A DNA stretch of 64,000 bases from Sialis fuliginosa (taxonomy: Eukaryota; Arthropoda; Insecta; Megaloptera; Sialidae). The stretch covers positions 4,536,701-4,600,700 of the forward strand of contig OY540816.1 in the NCBI GenBank assembly GCA_961205875.1, in the 5' to 3' direction. Shown in pieces: positions 35,860 to 47,800 of the stretch. Each line of letters starts with the position of its first letter. Position 1 is the first letter of the stretch. A model generated the notes under the pieces. It did not search any database. It was given only the letters and a program-made list of their open reading frames with translations, and was not told where the DNA came from. A program made the translations under genes and the position numbers.

Positions 35860-38800
35860 GTAATTTATATTTTGTTATATTTTAATATACAGGATGATTT
35901 ACAACTAGTGTAAAAAAATTTAACAGTAGATGTAATTTTAAACAAAAAACCTTATGAAAACCTATGTCCGGAATTTCTTCGTGAGGGAGCTACAGTCTTT
36001 TACCCAAAATTAGTGTTTATTTAATATATAGAGAATCTATTGTGCTACAGTTATGAAATTTGATTTTGACTTTAACAAACGTTATCGATTTCCACTATCA
36101 AACAATAATAATTTAGACCAGATTTTTGTCAAGTATTTTTTTGTTCTTGATTTCGAAAAATATTGAAAAAAAGAAAGTACTGCAGAAATTTACTTAATAC
36201 ACAAAATAAGTTTATGCTATATATTAAAAATTATATTATATATATTAAAAATAAGATGAAAAATTAATATTAAATAAACTGCATTTTTAACAACAAACAG
36301 CCATTTATAGTTTCGTTTTTTAATCATGTTAGTAAAATACGTGTAACAGTAATACAACTGGCTACAACTCTATGATGATAAGTATTATGAGGTATATTTA
36401 TACTAACTTTTTATCTTATTTTTAATTATAGAAAGAATATAAACTTACTTGTATAATTTGAAGTATCCGTTTTAAGTAAAATCTGCAATTCTTTCTTTTT
36501 TCGATTTTTTTCTGAAAAGGTTGATCTTATGACAAATAAATAAAATATATTTTTTGTGTATTTTATATCATATCATCTTCTACAAGAACCCAACTCAGGA
36601 AAAAATTCAAGAACAAAATAATACTTGATAAAAATCGGCGGGCCCACTGACCCCACACACCCCTGGTCTAAATTATGATTATTTGATACTGGAAATCGAT
36701 AACATTTGTTAATATCAAACCCTGTATCAAATTTCATAACTGTAGCACAAAAGATTATCTAGATATAAAATAAACACTAATTTTGGATAAAAAACTGTAG
36801 CTCCCTCAGGAAGAATTTCCGGACATAAGTTTACATAAGGTTTTTTACTTAAAATTATATCCTTGATCTACTGTAAATTTTTTTACACTAGTTGTAAATC
36901 ATCCTGTATTAAGCAAGGACTTGATGAGTTTATACCTGTAAAATATTTTACAGCCTATCATACGTACCTATGTTTAAAATTATACCCTTTTCCTTAAATA
37001 GTTATCGTTCTTTTTCAAAAGTTGAGCTATCATTCATCCTCTGTAATTAGTCTATTTTTTTGCCTATTTGCTAATATAAAATGATTGTTTTTTAATATTT
37101 AACATTTAATTTTTTAATTAATAAAAAAATTAAAAGAAGAAACATGAAATGTATTTTTACGTAATTTTATTCGTTAATGTCATTTGCGAAAAAGCTTTGC
37201 AAAACGAAAAAATATACTTGGCAAAAAGTGTAATCGTTAATATTAAAAAAAATGTTTTAGTTAAAAAGTAGAACATACAAGCATGATAACGACATTTTGT
37301 AATGAAAACAAAGAAAAATAACGCAATAATAACAGAGGGTAGTTTATAATCTCTAATATTGTATTTCCCGGCGCCTACACCATAGCAAAAGGCGCCGTGA
37401 ATATTTTATTCTGCGGATGAAAAACGTTATGATATCTCGTGCTATGCATTGACGTATGTGTTAACAAGCACCGTTAGCACAGAAGTAGGTTTGCGACGAT
37501 TAATTGCCACCACCAGAGACAATTAAGTTCGTTCACTTAATTGGTTTGGCGGTCTTTCAGCCTTTCACAAACTACGTAAATCTTATGACGATTTATCGTA
37601 ATGTATTTAGCGTTGGATACAAAATGGAACAGCTTTTTATGATTCTGTTAAAATAGAGAGCAGTAAAATGTATTTATACAGGGTGGGGCATTTAAAGTGT
37701 TACAGATAATTATCTCAGAACCAAAAAAACGTTTGGTTGTGAAGGGGTAATCGAATAGTAATATTTATTTGTTATTTTATCGTGGCCTTCCAGGATATTT
37801 GAAGGGCAACATCATTTTTAGGTTTCCGTAGAAAACTACATAGGAAACATTAAAGTTTCGCTATTTCCGTCCGTCCGTCCGTCCTCAAAAATTTTAAGCT
37901 GATTAAGATGAAATTTGGTATACGGACGTAGACTGATAACCCAAAAACAGAAATGATAATATTTTTGAAAAATTTTTATTTTTTTTGGACCCCCTTTACA
38001 TAGACTGAAAAGTATTTTCAATAAAACATTTTCACTTAATCCATTAAGTGGGATGTCTTTAGATAGGTCTCCTAAAATGCAATAAAAAATGTAATATGAC
38101 ATTTTGATTTTAACCCTTCACTCACGATATATTTGCGTTCAAAGTCGTGATAAAAGCGTCCCCCCACCCTAATTTCTAAACTATCAATTTAAAAAATCTG
38201 AAAAAATTCAAGAATGTAGCTTTAAATTAGTACTTTCACTGAAAATTATAACTAACACTGTCAAAAATTATTTTGGACTCCCCTCCCATTGACTGAAAAG
38301 TGAACTCACATTTTTTTTTTCATTTAACCTATTGAGTGGGTGGTCATTGGATAGGTCTCCCAAAATGCAATAAAAAATTATAAATGATCTTTTGATTTTA
38401 ACCCTTCACTCACGATATATTTGCATTTAAATGTCGTTATCAGAGCGTCCGTTGAAATTACTCTTGTTTATAAATCGTAATGACTACGGAAACCTATCAT
38501 GTGCGTGCCCAACACGCATTTGGCCTTTTTATTTTAAATAAGAACGCGTAGTTTTTAGTTAGTAACCTTATTCTACGTGAAAACCCCCGAATTTTTCACT
38601 GAAAACTTTTTTTTTAATAACCCAAGCTTTCCAAGGTATCTAACAAAATAATTCGAGATTTTGAATTTTCAAGAATTTTTTACTCAGAAACCATAAACTT
38701 TAGAAAAAAGTACAAGGTACAAAAAATCTTTATTTTGGTCTAATGAAACTTGGAGAATTATTCTAGATTTTTTTTAACATTTCGTACTTTTTTTTGTTTT

Positions 38801-41800
38801 TGCTAAAATAAAATAAATAGAAAAAGTTTGTAAAAGTTCTTAATTTTTAAAAAATAATTCTCCACGTTTTATTAGACCAAAATAATTATTTTGTGTATCC
38901 TGTACTTTTTTTCTAAAGTTTGTGGTTTCTGAGTAAAAAATCCTTGAAAGTTCAAAATCTCGAATTATTTTGTTAGATACCATGGAAAGATTGGGTTGTT
39001 CAAAAAAAAGTTTTCAATGAAAGAATCGTGTTTTTTCACGTAGAATAATATTACTAAATAAAAACTATAGGTTCCTATTTAAAAAAATGATGTTGACCTT
39101 CAAATATCCTTGAAGGCCACGTTAAAATAGCAAATAAATATTACTGTTCGATTACCCCCTCACAATCAAACATTTTTTGGTCGAAACATTTTTTTCAAAT
39201 ATGCGATGGTTCTGAGATAATCAACTGTAACCCACCCTGTATAATAATGTGAAAACTGGAAACGGCAAATTAAATTTATTTTCAAACAAATTAATTAGAA
39301 ACAATATTTAAGTCAACATTAAAACTGAACGAACAAAGAAAATATTCTGATGAATGCATAAATTTTTTGTAAGAAATGGTATTTGATTCTTCTTTTTTGT
39401 AAGAAAATGAATAATATTACATTTAACAAATGTTTTATTTTGTTTACAGGAGCCTTACCAATGGTAGTAGCGACTGTATATTGTCTTCCAAAGATATTGA
39501 GTTGGATATGTATACTGTCATACTGTTTACTCAGCCTCTGGGGACTTTATAAGGTAAATGATATACAATTATTATCAAATAAGTGTTCGGTTTCAATTAA
39601 CTAACAGTCACTTAAATAACTGAGTCATTCCATGTCAAATCACACAATTTTAATGAAAAATTTACCTCACCATCTCAGATTTTCATGAAATTTGGCACAA
39701 TAGGCATGATGCCAGTAACAAAGTATCACTGAAATTATGATTTTAAATAATGTAATAGGTTAAAAAGATTCTAAAAAATGTATTTATTTTTATATTAAAA
39801 GCGAGATTAATATGATTTTTGTTAAAATAAAAACACAAAATACAGCAATCCACCATGTTTGATAAAACACCAGTCACGGCTACGTAAACGTCATTTTTGT
39901 TTCATTAATATCTGCACTGTTTATAAATTATTTTGTAGTTTTAAATTATCAATTTGCTCAGTTCTGTGTTACCAAAACTAAAACTGAGAAACGTTAGCGA
40001 TGGAACAAGGAATTATTATAGTTGACAAGGAGTGTCTACATAGGCGTGACGTCAAAAATGCGTCATGACACCTGCGAGCGTTTTGGCATCAAATTCAAAA
40101 TTAGTTTCAAAAGGGTCAATTTTTGTGATTAAACCTTTATTTTCTGCAGAAATAAGCATTTTTTTGGAAATAAGAGACACGTAAGATCATCATAAAATAG
40201 TTTTTAAAAATTAGGCATCATGCCTATTGTACTAGTCATATAGACTTAGAAAAATACCAAATTTTATTGAGATATATCTACTTGTTTTGAAATTACAGCT
40301 ATGTAAAGTTTTCAAAAATTGGCCAAAAAACCGTGATGGAAATTTTTTGAAATGTTCTAGAAGCTGATCTAATTGACCTAGAGAATTTGGCGGGGTGTCA
40401 TTTTACAGCATATTTCACGCCAATTCTAATGATATCCACCAACACAATATGGATTAAGAAAAAAAATGTTTGAACCCATTATCATCCCACATTTATTTTT
40501 CAGGTGATTCACAACTATAATGACTATTCTTGGTATTAATTTTTGAAATTTTTTGAAACTGTACTTGTGAAATAAAAAATCAAAACTTTAACTTTAGTTT
40601 TGAAAACATTTTTTTCTTAACCCATATTGTGTTGTATATCATTGCAATCGGTGAGAAATATACTATAAAATGACATCCCGCCCAATTCTCTAGATCAATT
40701 AGATTAGCTTCTAGAGCATTTCAAAAATTTTCCATCGCAGTTTTTTGGCCAATTTTTGAAAACTTTACATACTCGTAGCTGTAATTTCAAAACGAGTATT
40801 CATATCTCAATAAAATTTGGTATTTTACCAAGTCTATATGAATAGTACAATTGTGCCAAATTTCATAAAAATCTGAGATGGTGAGGTTTATACTCTGTGT
40901 TGATTTGACATGGAATTACTGAGCTGGTTATTTGGGTAATGTCACTATTAAACTTAGTTTGGAATTTATGAGAAAAATAAGTTGGTAACTGTCGTTTTTG
41001 TAATTAGCTATTTTCAGAGAGTAATCGTTTAACGATAATTCTTCATAATGTACTTACTTGGATTGGATGTAGTGACCAGCGCTAATTGAATAAAAATACA
41101 AAGAGTCAAGTAGAAAATAGTCTAGGATTTGTTAATAGATTTTATTACCAATTACCAAGATTTATTATTTAATGTAAAAACATAATGGCAGTACGCTATT
41201 GTAGCTACTATATAAACAGACAAGGTAGTTACCTCGAACTTGGACACTTGGAAGCTTAGTAACTTCAGTATAATAATTAAAACACGTTGAAAGTAAAGAA
41301 AATTTACATAATAATTTATATAAACATCTGTAATAAAAATATTAAAAAACATATAACATCTATCATTTGGGGTAGGAGAGAGTCTACAATTTTCTTATTT
41401 TGTATTACAAAGGAGGGTGGGGTCTGAAAATAACGGAATTATACTCACGTAATACTTGAACGCTTCTTTATCCGCAAAATTAAAGACATCCAAAATTGAC
41501 CAAAAGAAAAAATTAGAATGTTAAATACTACACATGAAAAATACACCGATTATAATATGAAATATTCGATGAAAGGAACAAATTCGTTTAAAATTCAGGT
41601 AATTATTTTGTGGAAAAACGCTCGGACCCATCGATTAGTATTTTTAGTTGCGGATTTTTTGACATAAAAAAATTGTATACAGGGTGTCTCAGGAAAAACA
41701 TATGCAGTCATCATTGATTTTTTTAAATAGAACACCCTATATATTATACCATTTTTGAATTGTGAGATAAATTCTGAACACTTTTTGTACAGCATATTAT

Positions 41801-44800
41801 ATCTCTAAAATCAGCGGTTTTCGGAATAATGACGTTTGAAAATTGACATTTTGAAATACACACAAGTCAAATAAAATGTTTAATTTTTTTTTAAAAGTCA
41901 ACAAAAACAACCTAGTATTACAAAAAAATGAAAAAAAAAAAAAAATGAAAAAAAAAAACAGAAAAAAAAGTTCAATGTTTTTTTTGCCATACCAGGATGT
42001 TTTTCTTAGCTTTTAAAAAATGTTCAAGGTGTATTTTTTCAATTTAAACATTTTATTTGACTTGTGTGTATTTCAAAATGTCAATTTTCAAACGTCATTA
42101 TTCCGAAAACCGCTGATTTAGAGATATGATATATTTTACAAAAAGTATTCAGAATACAAAAATGCAATTCAAAAATGGTATAATATATAGGGTGTTCCAT
42201 TTAAAAAAATCAATGATGACTGTATATGTTTTTCTTGAGACACCCTGTATACAATTTTCTTATGTCAAAAAATCCGCAACTAAAAATACTAATCGACGGG
42301 TCCAAGCGTTTTTGCACAAAATAATTACCTGAATTTTAAACGAATTTGTTCCTTTCATCATAATAATAATAAAATATATATTTTCAATTATGACATATTC
42401 ATATATGACATAAAATAAGTTTATATTCTTGTTCTATAATTAAAAATAAGATAAAAAGTTATTATAAATATACCTCCGAAACTGCACAAATAGTAATTCA
42501 TAGTTTCGGTTTATAGTCATTTTAGTAAAGTTCGTATAACAGTAATACAACTGGCTATAAGTCTATGATGATAAGTATTAGGAGGTATATTTGTATTAAT
42601 TAACTTTTAATCTTATTTTTAATTATAGAACAATAATATAAACTTATTTTGTATATTTTGAAGCATCCGTATTAAGTAAAATTCAGCAGTACTTTATTTT
42701 TTCGATATTTCTCGAAAATGGTTGATCTTATGATAAATGAACAAAGTATATTTTTGTGTATTTTGTGTCATATAATATTCTACATGTACCCAACTCAAGA
42801 AAAAATTAAAGAACAAAAAAATATTTGATAAAAATCGGTGGGCCTACTGGCCCCATACACCCCTGGTCTAAATTATGATTGTTTGATATTGAAAATCGAT
42901 AATACTTATTATTACCAATCCCTGTATCAAATTTCACAACTGTAACACAATGGGTCCTCTAGATATTAAATAAACACTAATTTTGGGTAAAAGACTGTAG
43001 CTCCCTCAGGAAAAATTTTCGTACATAGAGTCACATAAGGTTTTTTGCTTAAAATTACATCTTCGATCTACTGTTAATTTTTTTTACACAAGTTGTAAAT
43101 CACGCTGTATAATGTTGTATACAAGATGTTATCTTCAAAAACGTTTAATTATCACAACTGAAGTTGTTTATTTTTAGAACTGAACATCTTTGATTTCATA
43201 ATTTTGTATTACAATTGCAAATTCGACGTGAAAGTCTTTGTAGAGACTCTCGATTCAAGTAATTTATTTTCTTGGAAAGTTTATCAGGTGGAATTAATGA
43301 TCAACAAAGCGTTCAAGATGTTTATAGAACTGAGAGAAATTAGTGCAGATTTTTTTGTTAAAGCACCGACGTCCGAGTATTGTCTTCATAATTAGTATTC
43401 TTTCTTTACAGAGAATGTTCTTATTATTATTAAACATAGGGGCGTAATTAGAGTCTTCTTTTTCACGTATAAATAAACTATACGTTTTATTTACTAGTTA
43501 CTATGTAGAAATAAGTTTTTTTTATTTTAATTTGTGAATTATATAAACTGATTTAAAAGTATAAAAAAAATAATAACACACTAAAATAAATATTTAAGTT
43601 GTTATTATTAATGTGACTTATATTTTAGATTTATTAACTGTCTGGCGTTCACAGGAAAAAAATTGAGAAATATTAACTTAATATAAGAATATACTCTTAA
43701 CTAGGGGTGTACCGGAACTGGAATTTTCAATTCCGGCCGGAACCGGAATCGCCAGATTTCACCGGATTTTTGTTAAACTTTCTATTTTAATTATTAATAA
43801 TATTATCTTAAATTAATATTTTCTATGGTATTTCTTAAATAGTAGAGGCGTAGAGTCCTCCATTAGGTAGATATATTATAAAAATTATTACTTTTTACAA
43901 ATCTTGTAATTTTTACAGCTTCGTAAGATCGATTGTTTTAAATTGTCTGCATATCATACTTTCCTTCTTGATCGAATCTAATTACATTTCTATAATCTAT
44001 TTCATTTAAGAATGCAGAGGTTGCCGGGGTTTTGATGAATGAAATAGAGTATAGTGTCATATTATAAATGTGATAAATCACAAACAGCATCTAGACATAT
44101 TCACAATAGAGAAGATTATATAAATTTTTACAGATAAAAGAATACCTACTACTCGAATTAAATGCACCAATACATTACTATATCATAAACAATACTGCAT
44201 TATCTTGATACTATTAGCAAAGTTCAGATAGTTTTTGAAGAATACATATTTAGGACTACAGTATTATTAAAAAATTCAGAAGTCTTATTTTTACACCATA
44301 ACAATAGAAATTTTTTTAAAATCTTTGAGGGAGAGTCATATCCGGTGGAACAAACAGTTTATTAAGAAAAAATTTCAAGTAAAAAAATTCATAAAAACAT
44401 ATGTCCGGAAACTCTTCGTGCGAGAGCTACAGACTACAGACTCAAAGATTTTGTCTCAAATTAGTTTTTATTTAATATTTTGAGAACTCATTGTGATACA
44501 GAACTTAAATTTGACACCCGGTTTAATATTATACGTGTTATCAATTTCCAGTATCAACCAATGATTATTTAGACCAGGGATATATGGGGCCAGTCAGACC
44601 AGTGAGCCCATTGAGTTATATCCATGGGCGTAGCCAGGGTGGGGCAGGGGGGGGCGCTTGCCCCCCCCTAGCTTGTGGACAAAAAGTAATAAGTAAATCA
44701 GTATTATTGTCCAAACAGGGATATTTCTAGATTTCTATGATGTCCATTGAATTTTTGAACGTAAATTTATATTTTGGATCCAGAAAATAAAATATCAAAG

Positions 44801-47800
44801 TTTTTTTTAATCACAATCTTTTATTTTTACATGTAAACTAAAATATCAGGGAAAATTAAAAATAAAATAAAAACACCTAAAGGCAAAGGTCGCAGTATTG
44901 GCAACAGTGAAAACTGTGTTTTCTGTTAAAATAACTACCCACAAAAGCATGGGCAAGGGGGGACGCTTGCCCCTCCCCCTAGCTCGTGAAGTAAGAGTAA
45001 CAAATTAATCAGTTCATTGGCTAAAGATTGACATTTTTAGATTCGAAAATTTAAATATCATTGTTTTTTTTATTGTAAAGTTTTTTTAAGTACCTATATT
45101 ATCAATTCAAATTAGATCGATTTTTTACATTAAATAAAAAAAAACACCAAAATAGCAACGTAGAGTACATTTTTGTAGAGGATTTTGTATTCAAATAGAT
45201 ATGCACATACATATAAATTTAATTGATTAAAAAAAATGTGGCGAAAATAAAAGAAGAAATGAAAAAAATAATGACTTTTCATTGTTACTTTTTGCGCACC
45301 TATCTAGAGATATAATAAATAATGAAAATGTTAATTTTTTCAATACTAGGCAAAACACGCCGATCAATCTGTTTCAAAAAAAAAATTTGCCCCCCTCTGA
45401 ACAAAATCCTGGCTACGCCCATGGTTATATCTATTTTTTTTTTGTTCTTAATTTTTTTCTTAAAAGAATTAGTTTTTCCCCATGTGGCCGTTTGCCGCCC
45501 TTTCTGAACTGGCACCCCGAGCAGTCGCCCAGCCTCGCTCCCTAAAGCCAGCATTGCTGTTATACATTAACAAAATAAGCAACAAATTTAAATAAATATA
45601 AACATTTTAAACATCAAGTATTCTTTTTTCCAAAGCTTACTAGACTTTAATATTGCACTCGAGTGATTGTTGTAGTTTTGAATGACGCCTCGACTAACAA
45701 AAAGATTTTAGTTTTCCATGGCAATTGTGATTTTTATTCAATAATGAATAAAATGCGGTGTATCTTTTTTACGAGTTGTTTTATTATCAAAAAATACGAA
45801 AAGCTTTGTGATCATTTTTTAAAGAAAAATTGTTCTACGATTTCAAAATTTTCACTCGATCTTTCTTATTATAATCGGTTTAGTATTAATACGTGTTTAA
45901 TACTAAACCGATTATAAAATTTCATAACTGTTTCACAATGGGTTCTCAAAATATTAAATAAAAACTAATTTTAGACAAAATATTTGAGAGTCTGTAGCTC
46001 TCTCGCGAAGAATTTCCGGGCACATGTTTATGAACTTTTTTTCTTGAAATATTTATCTCGATCAACTGTTCAAATTTGTCTCATCTGATATGATCCTGTA
46101 TAATTAAATATTATATCATTATAAAAAAAATTATGTCATGATTACAATCATATTTTTGCTGCACAAAATGTTAAAAAACGGCATTTGTATTATGAAATGA
46201 TTGTTTCCATTAAAATTTTGTACCAGTGAACTTTTAGAGTTCATGTTCTATTTATTATACACGCTATAATTTTACCACTATTCTGAATTTAGGTACATAT
46301 ATAGTATAAGAAAGCATAGCAGCCGATTTTTTTAGTTCGAGATTTTTATCAAAGTAACAATTTTAACCTTCTCTGCTACTTTCGCCATGATGTCTGTGTG
46401 TCTGTCTGTCAAACAAAGAAGGGTAAAATTTTATATTTATGATCAATACCTATATTATATACGTCTAGAAATAAAACCTCATATTTATAAAAAAAAGATC
46501 TTACAACCTTTTTTTATTTAAATCGGTTCAAAAAAACGAATAGAATATAAATTTTCTTTTAAACATGTGTAGGTATAAAGATTTAAAAAAAATGTTCTTT
46601 GTATTGTATTTTAGACTATACATACAAATAAATGTGAGTTAAAAACGCTTACACGTGTTTGAATATCTACGCTATCTTCAATAGAATTATTATTGACTCT
46701 GAAATATTTTTGAACTGACATGTATTTTTATTTTCTTATACCCATGTATATGGAATACACCAGTGGCGTAGTAAGAAAAATTTTCGGGGAGGGGGGGGGG
46801 GGGGGGGGTAAGTATGGGGCTCCCAAAATATGCGAAATTATTATTATAATTTGTAATCGAGTGATCTAAAATCTAATTTCTAAATGTCTTTCTATTCTTA
46901 TGATTAAAAAAAAAAAAAGGTCACACCATTGAAAGTTAATTGTTAAGTAGTTATTGAAGACCATTTTTTTTTTAGTCATATAACTAAGTGCAGTTAACTA
47001 TATGATCAAAAAAAAAAGTCATTCAATTCAAAATTATTATACATATTCATTGAATATTTCGGGGGGGGGGGGGGGGGTTATAATCACAAAAAAGGTCATT
47101 TAATTCAAAATTGTAATAATCATTTCATATATTTTAAGAACATTGAATATTTCGAGGGGGGGGGGGTTTCGACCCCAAAACCCCCCCCGTTCCTACGCCA
47201 CTGGAATACACATAAAGTATAAGTAAAGTATTGCTAAACCGTTTTTTTTTCGAAATTCGTATTTTGATGGAATTATTCATTTTGACCTTCCCTGAATCCA
47301 TTCTGACTATTTTCGCCATGATTTCTGTGTGTCTGCCTGTCTGTCGGTCTGTTAGCGCTGTAACTCAAATACAAGAAATTGTAGAAGGGTGAAATTTTAT
47401 ATTTAAGATTAATTTTTGTCTGAGAAGAAAACGTCATATTTTTGAAAACGATCTTTCAACCGGATACGTCGATTTTTGAATTTTTCGAATTATTTTGAAA
47501 CAGTGTGAATTAGAGAAAAATGGTCAAGTTAAAAATTGTAGGTAATATTACTATCTATAATTTATGTTCTCTTCATTTTTTCGAAAAAACAAAACAAAAA
47601 ATTATTATTCAAATGGTTCATATCAGAGAAGAAATATCTGCCATGAGTGTCATGGGACTTTCTTATACGTATTAGAGAGATTGAACAGTGTGCGTGTTTG
47701 CCATAGGTACCATGGGACTTTCTTATACGTAATACTAAGAGTGAACAGTGTTGGTGAGTCTAATAATTATATAAAAAAATTCTTTCTGAGTACTGAATCA

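Noticed and set aside
45282-45554. 84-87-codon frames on both strands
   Set aside because: Lie across the edge of the hAT-like insertion and family A repeat; the same sequence recurs at 2560 and 8880.
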